From: Schistocerca nitens
Taxonomy: Eukaryota; Arthropoda; Insecta; Orthoptera; Acrididae
Direction: 5' to 3'
NCBI RefSeq assembly: GCF_023898315.1
Contig: NC_064619.1
Span: 502,048,594-502,112,593 of the forward strand
Length of the DNA: 64,000 nucleotides
Position numbers and translations under genes: made by a program. Each line of letters starts with the position of its first letter. The first letter of the stretch is position 1. Shown here one piece after another: positions 33,824 through 46,619 of this stretch. Below the pieces are notes generated by a model that did not search any database, was not told the DNA's origin, and saw only the letters and a list, made by a program, of their open reading frames with translations.

Positions 33824-34064
33824 CATGAACAGCCACAACAGCAAAAAATTTCTTTTTTTTTTTTTTAGGATACCGGGTTCGGTCTGTCTTAGACCATCTG
33901 CAGGCCTAACACCAGCAGTTAGCGTTTGTGGAGTAGTAGCGCCTACTCCGTTCACCGCCGCCGTCTACCATCATGGTTTGTGGTCTGTAGATGGCTTAAA
34001 ACGGACCGAAGCCGGCAAACTCATAAAAAAGAAGTTTCTAGCGGTTGTGACTGTTTATGTTCAT
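33824..34064. repeat. 241-bp fold-back (palindromic) element
   Basis: The outer arms 33824-33853 (catgaacagccacaaca...) and 34034-34064 are inverted repeats of each other. The inner arms 33872-33905 (accgggttcggtctgtctta, then gaccatctgcagg) and 33983-34015 (gtctgtagatggcttaaaac, then ggaccgaagccgg) are also mutual inverted complements. A T run at 33852-33866 interrupts one arm. The whole unit could form a long hairpin. No coding sequence. Confidence 0.7.
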
Positions 34065-34581
34065 TTTTAAGTAATCAAAAAACCGCTGTACCTCAAGAGA
34101 ATTGTTCTCAAAAATTACTTATATTTATCTGTCCACGGGTCTCCGAAGTGAAAAAAAAAGCGTGAGAAATTCTTATCTGTAATATCCGCCTGAAAAACGA
34201 ACGGCATTACACAGAAGAGGGCCAGAGGCGGACACGATGCGGAAGAATAACAGAAAGCAGATGCCAACGCCTGACCTGAAAGACTGGCACAGACGGTGGT
34301 ATGGTGGGCAACAGATGACGATGCCTGAAACATCATTACAGATGCAGGACGTGGTTCCCACTTCCTCTGCGAAAACACCTACTCTGTTCATGAAACCAGG
34401 AGTGTTCTTTGCATCCTAGAAAAGCAGTGCACAGTCTTCTTGCAACACCATGTGATATGACGGCAGTATTCAAGAGCTCAATCTCTGCTTGTAAGAATCA
34501 GGTGAATAAAAAAAAAAGTGTGTGAGTACGGAAGGACCAGTGAAGGGCGAATTTTTATAAAATTTGTTTATGGGTGGGTAT
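34065..34581. other. No gene recognised
   Basis: Overlapping ORFs on both strands around 34115-34419 (60-87 codons) have no family motif. Confidence 0.4.
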
Positions 34582-34589
34582 AGAATATG

Positions 34590-34786
34590 GTTCAAATGGC
34601 TCTAAGCACTATGGGACTTAACATCTGAGGTCATCAGCCCCCTACACTTAGAACTACTTAAACCTAACTAACCTAAGGACATCACACACATTCATGCCCG
34701 AGGCAGGATTCGAACCTGCGACCGTAGCAGGAGCGCGGTTCCGGACTGAAGCGCCTAGAACCACTCGGCCACAAAGGCTGGCTTAA
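34590..34786 (-). mobile_element. SINE A copy
   Basis: Full-length minus-strand copy. Short TSD agaatatg at 34582-34589 and 34787-34794. Confidence 0.93.
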
Positions 34787-34794
34787 AGAATATG

Positions 34795-35915
34795 AACCTG
34801 CTGACTATACTACATCATTTTCACTTCCCAACTAGGTAACCAATTTTTGACTGCATGTGTTCATAAGAGATAAAGCTCTGATGCACTCCATCACGCAATA
34901 TGTTAATGTGTTATACTAAGCTAACAGCTTTGAGTAACATAATAAAATGTTAGTATGTCAGTACTAGAACGTTATTTGTGTGAGAAATTAAACCAGCTTA
35001 GGTTTGTACAGTTATAGGCTTGGTCATATTCATTTTTATACATAGCCTTATTTAGGACTAAAATGAAGTATTAACTGCTTGCTTACCAGATTATTTTAGT
35101 AGAGCACATATGTTTTGTATAGCTACAGGTCAATTTAGATGTTAAAATACTCCAAATTACATCGTTTACATATTTTGACGAACATTTTAGATGTCTAAAC
35201 AGCATTGTGACACTTTACCTAAACATTGTGTTGCTGATGTATTTGTCCCGTACATTGTAGACAGGAAATTTCTGCAAATTACACCCTTTACGTATTTTAG
35301 ATGTGGAATAAACATTTGCGGGTGTGTGCGTGTTTTTTTATTGATAATACAGCATAAATAGGATTTAAATTTTTTTTAAAAGATTTCAGCACCAGCAGTG
35401 CTGATTGTCGGCGACAGCCTGAACTGTAGTCCAAACGTCCCATGGCTATTCTGTTGTCACCTGTATGAGAAAGACCCTGAGTTATCCTTACAACCTGTCG
35501 GTACAGCTACAAATTTAACTGTGGAGTGTTAGATGCAGATGTGTATGTTTGACATGTAGACAAGTATCTCGCCTCATCAGTCTGTCTTTCGTCTCTCCAA
35601 GCCACTGTACACGTTTCTGTGATTATATGACTTTGCTTTTCTGGTGTAGAGGTTCCTATATTAGTTTCGGACACTCATATGACCACCATTGGATGATGAC
35701 TTGAGTAAGAAGTTAAGCTTTCCTTATCAGTGAGTTTTACCGACTTATAGAGGTTGCTTGTACCGCGTTTTTAGTGTTCCTATATCCACATTCCTTTCAA
35801 TATTAAGGATTAAAAAGTGCGGACTAGGACGAGGTCATTAGAGACGGAGAAAAAGTTAGGAATGGAGTAAACTGGGGAAGAAAACCAACAGTCCCGGTAT
35901 TCACTTTAAGTAATT
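34795..35915. other. No gene or repeat recognised
   Basis: AT-rich DNA with no notable ORF or terminal repeat. Confidence 0.5.
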
Positions 35916-35927
35916 TCAGATTACCAC

Positions 35928-36174
35928 CGAGCGAGGTGGCGCAGTGGTTAGCACACTGGACTCGCATTCGGGAGGACGACGGTTCAATCCCGTCTCCGGC
36001 CATCCTGATTTAGGTTTTCCGTGATTTCCCTAAATCGTTTCAGGCAAATGCCGGGATGGTTCCTTTGAAAGGGCATGGCCGATTTCCTTCTCAATCCTTC
36101 CCTAACCCGAACTTGCGCTCCGTCTCTAATTACCTCGTTGTCGACGGGACGTTAAACACTAACCACCACCACCA
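35928..36174 (+). mobile_element. SINE C copy
   Basis: The same head (gaggtggcgcagtggttagc) and B box as the 27.7-kb copy. TSD tcagattaccac at 35916-35927 and 36175-36186. Confidence 0.95.
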
Positions 36175-36186
36175 TCAGATTACCAC

Positions 36187-37775
36187 TCGAAATCCAAATC
36201 TAGAAGGTGAAATGTGTTCTGAATTCCATTCCTCCTGAATGCGAATACAGCACCCAAACCACTGCCCAAACCGTAAACATTTCTAGAGCCTCTATGCTTT
36301 GCTGTTCAAGGAGTCTCATATTATGTATCTTGTGATGCCTTAGGCGAGAGTTTTTCTCTAAGAGTTCCTCTGGACCGTATTACTTTCCACGAGAACATCA
36401 ATGATTACATTATGTTGTGTTACGAGTATCCTACTATCACTAGCACTGTACATAACGCAGTTGCGATTTTGTTCTGTCTGGGTGAAAAATAGGATACAGA
36501 GTTTGCCTGCGCAGCAGATGAAAGCGTTCTCCTTTGGTCGTTGGAACTAGCTGTGGAGAGAACGTTGACCTCCCTTTGAAAAAGCAAAAAGGGAAGCAGG
36601 AGGCCACCGCTGCAGCACTGCCACTCAAACGACAAAGCTTGAAAGACCGGTAATTCTGAATAACCTCTTTTGGGGTCATGACTGTAGTTACAACAAAGCT
36701 GAGAGGGAAAGGTCAAAGGGCAAAGCAAAAATATGTATGTCGGAATTGGCTGCTCGTGCCTTAAAGTAAATATTAAACATGAAATAGACGTAAGGAGGAA
36801 CCTGGTGCGAGAGTAGATCCTCCAGATTGACCACAGAGAATAGCCCCTCTCTGGAGCAGAGAGGAGGATTGTTCAACCGATAGTCTGTCACTCGGCTGGT
36901 TCTTCCGGAAGAGTATGGACTATCGTTGATAGTCTCACTGGATGATAAATTGGTTTCTGTAGCTTATATGTTTGGACACTGTTACTGCTCCTGAATGAGA
37001 GGATAGGTTTGATGACGATAATATACGTATTTTCTACTAGCATTGATGCTTAAGAGGGTTCCTCGAAGCCACTGAATATCCGGAAGATAGAGTAACAAAG
37101 TAATTCGGAAGGAATCCTATGATTACTCCTTACGCAACCTTATCGTCTTTGAATCGTAGCATCTTAATTTCAAGTGCATCTGCTTATGTGTTGAGATGCT
37201 CCTATGCAATAAACCAATGTTACTGATTTCAGGTAATTTTTCTCACTTCTGAAAAATCGCATATTTGCGAGCCCTGTTGCGTATCATTCTTTCTTTGTTG
37301 GGACCTGTAATAAGAATAATTATGTGGAAGTAAGGTAAAGTTTTTTTCTTCCAAATCAAAGCTTTGCTTTAAATCGGCAGTGCTTTTCTAGGAATGGTCC
37401 TGTTGCCTTCCTGTGAAATTTGAAATTACGCAGCGACCCCTAGTTTACCGAGGGCTTCGAATCACGGTGCGTAATTTTTCACTCAGTCAAATGATTTGTG
37501 AACGTGGAAAAAGTGCTGTCGCTGTTGTTGTGGTCTATGCAAGAATGTCCATCTCTGAATGATGACTGCAGCCTGCATCTATTTGAACCTCTTTGCTGTA
37601 TTCAGGTCTAGCTCTCCTACTAAAACTTTTACGCCCTGCGCTTTCATCCATACTAACGACGCCGTAGAATGATGACAAACGGCGGTCAGTAGGTAGCATT
37701 TGGCCCGCCAGGGTCTATGCACTGAATTCACTGTGTCCAAACAATCGATTTCGTCCTTTAGTAAAGTTGTGACGC
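36187..37775. other. No gene recognised
   Basis: A 102-codon minus frame (36420-36728) overlaps others and has no domain, signal peptide or splice context I can support. Confidence 0.4.
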
Positions 37776-39095
37776 AAAGTTTTTCTCAGTTCCATTCATT
37801 ACTTCCTGATTAACTAATCGAACTACCATCAATGTTCAACATTCTTCTATAGCACCACATTTCAAATGCTTCTCTTCCCTTCCTGTCTGAACTGCTATAT
37901 CGTCAACATTCACTTTCTTGGGAGACTGTTCCCCAGAACAGATTTTCAACCCTTATATTTATATTAAATTTAACTAATGGGCCTCTAAGGAAATACTTTT
38001 CTAGCAATTGCTATTATGCATTTCCTACCTCTCTACCTTAGCTTTCATACGTTACTTTACTACCCTTGATGTTACTCTTATAAACTCTTTTGGAAACCTT
38101 ATTCATCTCGTTCAACTAGTGTGGAAAGTCCTTTGCTGTCTCTGAGGGAATTTCAATATTATCGATAAACCTCAAAGTTATTATGCTTTTCTCCCTGAAC
38201 TTTAACTCCTTTTCAAATTTCTCTATGGATTCGTTTACTACTTGCTCAATGCACAGACTGAATAATATCTGGGACAGGTTACAACCATGGCTTACTCCCT
38301 TCCCAGCCTCTGCTGCCCCTTTATGCCCTTCGACGGTTATAACTGCCGTCTGGCTTCTGTACAAGTTGCAAATAACCTTTTTCTCCCTGTATTTTCTTCC
38401 CACTAGCTTCAAAATTCCAAAGAATATTTTATAGATAATATCGTTGAAAACCATTCTCCCAATCAATTAATGCCAAAAACGTTGCCTTTCCTTTAATCAG
38501 TTTACCTTCTGAGAGATGTCGTAGGGTCAGTACTGCCTCATATGTTCCTACATTCCTTCGGAACCCAAACTGATCTTTCCCGTGGTCTGCATCTACTAGT
38601 TCTTCCATTCTTCGCTAAATACTTCATGTCAGTATTTTGCAATCACAATCTATTAGAGAGAGATGCTGACAATATTCACGTATATGAGCACATACTTTCA
38701 CTGGAATTAGAAGTAATACATTCTTACTGCAACTAAGGCTGATTCCTGTATCACATATCCCCTGCACACCAGGTGAAATGGTATTATCTTGGTTGGTTCC
38801 CCAAGGATCTCAATATTTCTGAGAGAATGTCACCTGCTTCAGGAACCTTGTTGTGACCTAGGTCTTTGAGTGCTCCGTCAGATTCTTCTGGTAGCATCAT
38901 ATCTCTTGTATCTTCGTCATCTATTTCGCTTTTTACAACATTGATTTCTAGTTTATTTCCCTTACAAAGACCATTCACGTACTCGTTCCACTTTTCAAGT
39001 TTCCTTTCTTTGCTTAGTACTGACTTTCCATATGAGCTCTTGATATCATACAGTTGCTTCTCTTTCCTCCAAAGACCTATTTAGTGCTTTTAGAA
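37776..39095 (-). mobile_element. RTE-like LINE family 1, old diverged copy
   Basis: The minus frame at 38116-38466 reads GAAEAGKGVSHGCNLSQILF, then CIEQVVNES, matching VGKGVRQGCSLSPTLFNLYVEQAVKE of the copy at 24.8-26.1 kb. The catalytic FADD region is degraded (RFIDNIEIPSETAKDF). A further upstream piece at 38784-38978 includes MNGLCKGNKLEIN and EDTRDMMLPEESDGALKDLG. The order is conserved, with multiple stops and an internal gap around 38640-38770. Confidence 0.65.
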
Positions 39096-40048
39096 GGTGG
39101 TGCCCCACAGTTCGTAATTATTTGAAGAACGTCATGATTCATCGCCAGGAGCAGCTAATAAAATTCTTTATTGAGCGACTTGTTTCGGTCCACGGGCGAT
39201 CGTCAGGAGCCTGTAGACCATACTTAAATAATTATCGAGACAGTAGCAGTCGTCGAGAATCGCCAGGATCACACTCTGCCATTTTCAAGGAAAAACTGCA
39301 GCACGTAAGCGCTGCGCAAGGGAATTTAAAACCTCTGTTTGCAGAGAAACTCTGATCTTATCGTGTACACCAACTGAAAGAACATATAAAAAGCATTACA
39401 AAATTATACTGTTGCAATCTCGACAACTGAAGTACAAGTTAACGAAAACCTATACGTAATAAAAGGGTACATACTAAGGTAAAATCGTTTACATTATATT
39501 AGACGATATAAAATCAATGGCATCACATGACAAAATCCATGAACTTGTCACTAGAAATAAAAATATGTGATACAGAACTATGAGCAAAACATATCATAAA
39601 ATCATACATACAATGCATTTATACAGTTGCTAGTTTTACACGTTAGCAGAAATTACATCATTAACCATAAAATGTCAGACGTTGACTGATCATCAGCACA
39701 AACGGGGAGTCGAGGAAGCTAGCGTTCCTAGACAACACTAACTCCCATAAATAGCAGCAGACTCAACGTTCTATTCTCCTACACAGTATGAGATACTACA
39801 GCTCAGTGTTCGCAGATATTCAGCAGTGTTTACAAGGGCTATGACATTTATAATTTGTTTGTTTTACGTATGAGATGCAGATATTTACTATGATACGACT
39901 AGTTGCCGACAACCAGATTCAAGCATTCACAGTATGTGCCTTCTCCAACTTACGATCAGTCTGTCACCATCCAGCCTAACCTACATAGATCTGTCACCAT
40001 CGCCTTCTGCACTTTGGACAAAGGAAATATTTATCATAATAATAAGAA
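39096..40048. other. Unassigned; possible repeat terminus near 39120-39240
   Basis: The stretch tattgagcgacttgtttcgg followed by tccacgggcgatcgtcagga resembles terminal segments shared by several insect repeat families. No coding motif. The remainder is AT-rich and featureless. Confidence 0.3.
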
Positions 40049-40055
40049 ATATAAT

Positions 40056-40686
40056 GTTGTTGTTGTTGTGGTCTTCAGTCCTGAGACTGGTTTGATGCAA
40101 CTCTCCATGCTACTCTATCCTGCGCAAGCTTCTTCATCTCCCAGTACCTACTGCAACCTACATCCTTCTGAATCTGCTTGGTGTATTCATCTCTTGGTCT
40201 CCCTCTACGATTTTTACCCTCCACGCTGCCCTCCAATACTAAATTGGGGATCCCTTGCTGCCTCAGAACATGTCCTACCAACCGATCCCTTCTTCTAGTC
40301 AAGTTGTGCCACAAACTTCTCTTCTCCCCAATCCTATTCAACACCTCCCCATTAGCTATGTGATCTACCAATCTAATCTTCATCATCCTTATGTAGCACC
40401 ACATTTCGAAAGCTTCTATTCTCTTCTTGTCTAAACTATTTATCGTCCATGTTTCACTTCCATACATGGCTACACTCCATACATATATTTTCAGAAACGA
40501 CTTCCTGACACTTAAATCTATACTCGATGTTAACAAATTTCTCTTCTTCAGAAATGCTTTCCTTGCCATTGCCAGTCTACATTTTATATCCTCTCTACTT
40601 CGACCATCATCATTTATTTTGCTTCCCAAATAGCAAAACTCCTTTACTACATCAAGTGTCTCATTTCCTAATCTAATACTCTCAAC
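40056..40686 (-). mobile_element. RTE-like LINE family 1, 5'-truncated, C-terminal ORF preserved
   Basis: A 215-codon minus frame (40075-40722) covers the RT thumb and C-terminal region: EFCYLGSKINDDGRSREDIK, WSVAMYGSETWTINSLDKKR, then VGHVLRQQGIPNLVLEGSVE and the end LAQDRVAWRVASNQSQD. The 3' end is a (GTT/AAC) tail at 40056-40068. Flanking atataat (40049-40055 and 40687-40693) is a plausible short TSD. It ends about 130 bp before the IR exon. Confidence 0.8.
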
Positions 40687-40818
40687 ATATAATAACGTAA
40701 TAACAAAACCAATATGAGACACACATCACGATGATGGTTTACGAACAGCTGCGTGAAGCCGCGCACAGTGGCAGCGCATCGGCCATGAGAGCCCCATAGT
40801 ACAGCGATAGCCCGACCC

Positions 40819-41172
40819 TCAAGGAAGGAATGGTACAGAGACGGAAAGCGACGGCCTGGCGGCGGCGCCGAGGCGCAGCTCGACACAGAAGGCGACGGCG
40901 CCAGCCGCCAGCCCCGCCGCGAGCACGACGAAGCTGGCGGCGAGGTGCGCCGCCCCGAGCACCGCGCGCCCGCCAGCAGTGACGTCATCGGCAGCGGCGG
41001 CCCCGCGGCTCAGCCGCGTGCGGTGGTGCAGCTCCGCCTGCAGCTTCCCCCAGGCGCCGGCGGCGTGCAGGCGGGACGCTGACAGCGACAGGCGGCGCGT
41101 GAGCGGCCAGCCGCGGCGGGCCACGTAGCCGCAGTAGGCGGGGGACAGCGCCGGCTGCCGGGCCACGTGCAG
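40819..41172 (-). CDS. Ionotropic receptor (IR), last coding exon
   Basis: This exon encodes 117 residues plus a TGA stop. The acceptor is the AG just above 41172 (minus-strand context gggcag|CTG), and the exon starts in phase 0, matching the donor of the 53176-53595 exon. The N-terminal part (LHVARQPALSPAYCGYVARR, then a W and a leucine/arginine-rich stretch) has the layout of the end of an IR S2 ligand-binding lobe. A hydrophobic segment at about exon residues 75-97 (AASFVVLAAGLAAGAVAFC) fits the last IR membrane helix, followed by a short tail. Base composition is far more GC-rich than the surrounding repeats, and the frame is open throughout. In the family, IRs are chemosensory cation channels in sensory dendrites. 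The alternative is another ionotropic glutamate-receptor relative. The family call is by pattern; subfamily and ligand cannot be given. Confidence 0.68.
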   Translation of the reverse strand: MHVARQPALSPAYCGYVARRGWPLTRRLSLSASRLHAAGAWGKLQAELHHRTRLSRGAAAADDVTAGGRAVLGAAHLAASFVVLAAGLAAGAVAFCVELRLGAAARPSLSVSVPFLP

Positions 41173-41680
41173 CTGCCCGCACACACATCCGGCACTTTAC
41201 CTAAGCACAGCCTAATAAGCTGCTGGCCACAGATGTGTAGACCTACTATTGACAGAAAACAGTAGGAATTTAGAGGATCTTGCAGAAAAATTCGTCCGAT
41301 TCCAAGACCCTGTATCTTCTACCTAAGTTTCAGCAGCTAGTGGTCCCTGGTTGACGTCGCTTCCTCTAGATGTTTTGGTCGTGCGTTAGATTCCAAGCTG
41401 GGTTGGGAACTAGGTGTATGTTGCCCTCAAGATTTCATCTCATCATCGTCTACACGCAAGTCACCAAAGAGGTCTCCAGTAGAAAGACCTGCACAATGTG
41501 ATCGAATAACACCAGATGGTTAGCCAACATAGCTATACGATCATTTCATTTCAACATACTTGCGAATGGAAACTTCAGCTAAATTTCAACTTACGCAAGT
41601 TCTTTTATAGGTCCATTCGTTCTTACAAGGGTATATTTTTCACATGCATCCCTGTACACAGTTGGTGTACTTTATGTTTA

Positions 41681-41874
41681 CGTGCCAGCCGGTGCAGCAG
41701 AGCGGTTCTAGGCGCTACAGTCTGGAACCGCGCGACCGCTACGGTCGCAAGTTCGAATCCTGCCTTGGGCATGGATCTGTGTGATGTCCTTAGGTTTGTT
41801 AGGTTTAAGTAGTTCTAAGTTCTAGGTGACTGATGACCTCACCAGTTAAGTCCCATAGTCCTCAGAGCCATTTT
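41681..41874 (+). mobile_element. SINE A copy in the IR intron
   Basis: Typical SINE A with TSDs tttatgttta (41671-41680) and tttatgctta (41875-41884). Confidence 0.92.
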
Positions 41875-41999
41875 TTTATGCTTAAGTTTAGGATCAACGT
41901 TCGATTTACCTTTCACAACTCTTCAATGTGTTCTCCACAGGTTGCACCACAAAGACCTAGACGATAGTCCCTTCCTTTACGACAGACTACAGTTACTGC

Positions 42000-44940
42000 A
42001 CCTACTGCTGTTGTTACGTGATGGCGCAGTTCACACAAAAATGTAGAACAAAGCGGGATTTATATCAAAATGTTAGAAGTAGTCAGAATCAAGCTACAGT
42101 AGCCCATTACAAACAGTACTGTCACGTGCTTCTAAATGTTATTACGAAGGCAAAGAATATGTGGTACGCAAATATAATTGTTAATGTACAGGATAAAATT
42201 ATGGCCAGTTGTGAAGGAAGTGTCTGGTCAACAGCACAAGGTCAACAATATAAAGTCAGTTCGTAGTAAAAATATTTCTGTTACTGATAAATCAGATATA
42301 TGTACAGTATTTAATAATTATTTTCTCAGCACTGCTGGTGAATTAAATAAAAATTTAGTTTCTGCAGGGAATCACATAATTCTCGTGGCAAATGCCTTTC
42401 CGCGATTGATGTCTGAAATTCTCCTCTGTGATAGAGACAAGGGGGAGATTGGGTTAATAATTAAATCACTGATGACTAAGGACTCTCATGGATACGACGG
42501 AGTGCCTAGCAGAATATGAAAGTACTGTGCTGCATATGTTACCCTGTACTTAGCCATATTTGTAACTTTTCCATTAGGAATGGCCAGTTTCCTGAACGAT
42601 TTATGTACCCAGTAGTGAAGCCGCTTTATAAAAAGAGAGAAAGGGATGATATAGACAATTTTAGACTTATTTCTATAACATAAGGGTTTGAGAAAGTTAA
42701 GTGTACGTAAGGATAACTGATCATTTAATATCACATAATTAGCTATCAAATGTATAGTTCGGCTTTAGAAGTCGTTTAACAACTGAAAATGTTATATTCT
42801 CTTTTGTCTGTGAGGTATTGCATGGGTTACGCAATAGGTTTCGAAAGCTAGGCATATTTTTTGATTTAACTAAGGCGTTGGACTGTGTTGATCACAAAGT
42901 ATTGCTCCAGAAGTTGGACCATTACCGAATACGGGGAGTAGTTCACAACTGGTTCAACTCTTACTTTAACAACAGACATTAAAGGGCCATTATTCACAGT
43001 GTTGATAATGGCTGTGATGTGGGGTCTGATTGGGGTACGGTCAAATTCGGGGGTGCCCCAGGGATCAGTGTTGGGGTCACGCCTGTTCCTTATTTATATA
43101 AATGATAAGCCTTTGTGTATTACGGGTAACTTTAAAATATTTCTGTTTGCTGATGACACTAGCTTGGTAGAAAAGGATGCTGTGTGCAAACTGGCTCGGT
43201 TTCAAATAGTGAAGTTCATGACATAAGTTCATGGCTTGTAGAAAATAAACTAACGCTAAATCACAATAAGACTCAAATTTTACAGTTTCTAACACACAAT
43301 TCATGGAGAAGAAGTAAAAACTTTGAGGTTCGCCGATGACATTGTAATTCTGTCAGAGACAGCAAAGGACTTGGAAGAGCAGTTGAACGGAATGGACAGT
43401 GTCTTGAAAGGAGGATATAAGATGAACATCAACAAAAGCAAAACGAGGATAATGGAATGTAGTCAAATTAAATCGGGTGATGCTGAGGGAATAGATTAGG
43501 AAATGAGACACTTAAAGTAGTAAAGGAGTTTTGCTATTTAGGGAGTAAAATAACTGACGATGGTCGAAGTAGAGAGGATATAAAATGTGACTGGCAATGG
43601 CAAGGAAATCGTTTCTGAAGAAGAGAAATTTGTTAACATCGAGTATAGATTTAAGTGTCAGGAAGTCGTTTCTGAAAGTATTTGTATGGAGTGTAGCCAT
43701 GTATGGAAGTGAAACATGGACGATAAATAGTTTGGACAAGAAGAGAATAGAAGCTTTCGAAATGTGGTGCTACAGGAGAATGCTTAAGATTAGATGGGTA
43801 GTTCACGTAACTAATGAGGAGGTATTGAAGAGGATTGGGGAGAAGGTTGGTAGGACATGTTTTGAGGCATCAAGGGATCACCAATTTAGCATTGGAGGGC
43901 AGCGTGGAGGGTAAAAATCGTAGAGGGAGACCAAGAGATCAATACACAAAGCAGATTCAGAAGGATGTAGGTTGCAGTAGGTATTGGGAGATGAAGAAGC
44001 TTGCACAGGATAGAGTAGCATGGAGAGCTGCATCAAACCAGTCTCAGGACTGAAGACCACAACAAGAACAACAACAACAACAACACACAATTCAACAAAA
44101 CCCGACGTTTTAATTTCATAGAATGGGCATATGATTTGTGAAACTGAACAGTTCATATTTCTAGGTGTTCAGATAGATGGAAAAGTGTCATGGAGAGCCC
44201 ACATTCGGGATCTTAATGTTGCCATTTTTACTATTCGACGGTATTTGAAGTAAGTGATCGTTTGACACGAAAATTCGTCTACTTTACTTATTTTCATTCG
44301 CTTATGTCGTATGGTATTATATTTTGGGGTAACTCTTCCTATTCTAAAAAGATATTTTTGGCACAGAAACGTGCGGTTCGGGCAAAATGTGGTGTAAGTT
44401 CACGAACCTCTTGTCGACCTCTCTTCACTAATCTGGGTATTTTGACATTGCCTCTCAATATATATATAATTTACCGTCGTTTCTTGTTAACAATATTAGC
44501 TCATTCCCAAGAATAAGCAGCTTTCACTCAGTTAATACTCGGCAGAAATCCAATCTGCATTTGGATCGGACTTCCTTAACTCTTCTGCATTAAAGTGTGC
44601 AGTATACTGCTGCATCCATTTTCAATAAGCTACCACAAGAATTCAACAATCTTAGCAGTAACCCACGCGCTTTCAAATCGAAACTGAAGAGTTTCCACAT
44701 GGGTCACTCCTTCATGCTCTGTTGAGGAGTTCCTTAAAAAATGAAGCTGATTCTTGTGATTTATTGTTGAATGCGCTTACTTAAAATTATGGTTTGACTT
44801 GTTTTGGGTTCGTAAAATTTTATTTTTATCTGTTATTACTTTTGTGCTGTATTTTCATGTACTGGCACGTTCCCTGACCTTGGAGATTTGCTCCTCAATT
44901 TGATCCCACGGAACTTGACGTGTAAATAAAAAATAAATAA
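42000..44940 (+). mobile_element. CR1/L2-like LINE, split by an RTE insertion
   Basis: Plus-strand RT relic: FFDLTKALDCVDHKVLLQKL (usual FxDLxKAFDxVDH), [36 protein letters not shown] (catalytic FADD), then, after the RTE insertion (43304-44082), FLGVQIDGKVSWRAHI, YGIIFWGNSSYSKKIFLAQK and VSSRTSCRPLFTNLGILTLP. The 3' end has a (TAAA)-type tail near 44925-44940. Several stops make it inactive. The 5' end is approximate. Confidence 0.75.
43304..44082 (+). mobile_element. RTE-like LINE family 1, 5'-truncated, inserted into CR1-like LINE
   Basis: This 779-bp fragment starts just before FADDIVILSETAKDLEEQLN and runs through WSVAMYGSETWTINSLDKKR to LAQDRVAWRAASNQSQD and a (CAA)n tail. Perfect 12-bp TSD acacacaattca at 43292-43303 and 44083-44094. 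The 5' truncation plus TSD is what target-primed reverse transcription leaves. Confidence 0.93.
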
Positions 44941-44944
44941 AAAT

Positions 44945-45100
44945 TTTGAACGAGGAGACACGTAAATGGAGTCTTTAACATTCACCACTAAGGAACACCC
45001 ATACTGTGAGATCAGGCGACCCTGGGAGCCAATGGTGGAATGGCATATCCGTGCACAAGTTACTGTAGGTCTATCACTAAGGCAGCTCATTTTTTAGGAA
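44945..45100 (-). pseudogene. Mariner-type transposase scrap
   Basis: On the minus strand, one frame reads HWLPGSPDLTVWVF and the neighbouring frame VVNVKDSIYVSPRS. These resemble the mariner-family HWPPRSPDLTPxDFFLWG motif followed by YVKDxVYVPP. The acidic residue of SPD is present. Only about 50 codons remain, with a frameshift. Confidence 0.4.
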
Positions 45101-46619
45101 TGCTCTTACATGCAGCTACCAGGGTGGTTGTGCTCTTTCCTGTTAACGTCTTACGTCGCTGTGTTATCGCCATCTAGTTTAGACGCGTAATGAAAGAGCG
45201 AGCGATCTAGCTATACGAGGGTGACCCATACATCAGCCAGATGAATCAGAAACTTAGGTCTGGCGTCAACGTAAACTTTTAGTTTCTTCGAATAAATTAA
45301 AACTCACACTATGTTTCTGTCATCGTTCAGGTAGAAGATATGGTTTTGTGAAGTCGGATGAATCTTTTTGAAACACTCTGCCCCTTAGCACTCTTATATT
45401 GAAAGAAATAATTGACTATCCTAAGGAATGAGCTATTTTCTAGAAGCTACTTATTCGATGGAGGTTATACTTTCATAGAATTTTAGATATATTAGGTGTG
45501 GCGCGCAGTGATGTAACTCGGTTGCTGGAACCTATGTTGGCCATTCTACCCAGATCACGGGAACACTTTGTGATGTCAGACCTACAAGCCGTACATGTTA
45601 ATGTTTAAGAATAACAAAAATAAGCATAATAAACCAAATGAGGTAAACAGTGAGAGTTAATTATTAAGTACTTAATTTTAATATTAATTTTATGTGTGTT
45701 ACCGCGGCGATGGAGAAATGATAATGGATTGATGTTCCTCAAGTGCTGGGTATTTTCCCCAACTATTTTACCAGCGCAGCAAGTATTGTCATTAGTAAGT
45801 GGCATTAGTCGACAAGACACAGATTTAGATCAAAACGAAAACCTTTGAAAGAATCAGTAGTTGTTCCGGCAAAACAGAATAGAAGGTAAAGAGTCGCTGG
45901 AACTTAACAGCAGTACATCGCAGGACAGTTCCTTCACAAGTTAATGAAAAAGAGAAGTTAGTTTGGACACAAAAAGTAGGCCTACTTTCGTTAGTCGAAT
46001 GTTTTTCTCTGGGTAGCAGTCTTTAAACTACACCTCGGAAAAATAACCTCCCTGCAATTTTTCTCTCTAATTAGACGTGGCGACACGCGCTTCTCTTACC
46101 GGTATAATATGCCGCCTGTCAACATGTACCTACAGTTTAGTCGTCATAAGTGTTTACGTATTTCCTATGTAATGAAGCCTCAATGGAATGGTAAAAACAA
46201 CTAATTCGACGAGAATTTAACCAACGGAGCAAGAAATGGACAGTCATCGAGAAGGTTATGATCAACAGAGCTGTTGCTCGAGTAACCTCCAAGCGCCGCT
46301 GGGTCATGATCCGTCAGTCTTTCTCTTGCTCACCTCATTACATAATACTTTTTGGTATCAGTGAATTTTTATTAAGCGACTACGTGGATGAAGCTTGCAA
46401 AAATTCTCAATTTTCAGCCGGAAACACAGACACACACGTCCTATGATCAGCGATGATTCTAGGTACTATGTGGCCCTATTGGTGAACCCATGTACCTAAT
46501 TTTATAATCCTGACCCTTCCGCTTCCACCCCTTTCTAAATTCTAAAATTATGTTTTGATGGGCATTGCAAAAACTATAATTAAACAGATGTAACTTTATA
46601 AACGATTATCAGATTCATT
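45101..46619. other. No gene or repeat recognised
   Basis: Intronic position within the inferred IR gene. Only short ORFs; no family motif. Confidence 0.45.
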
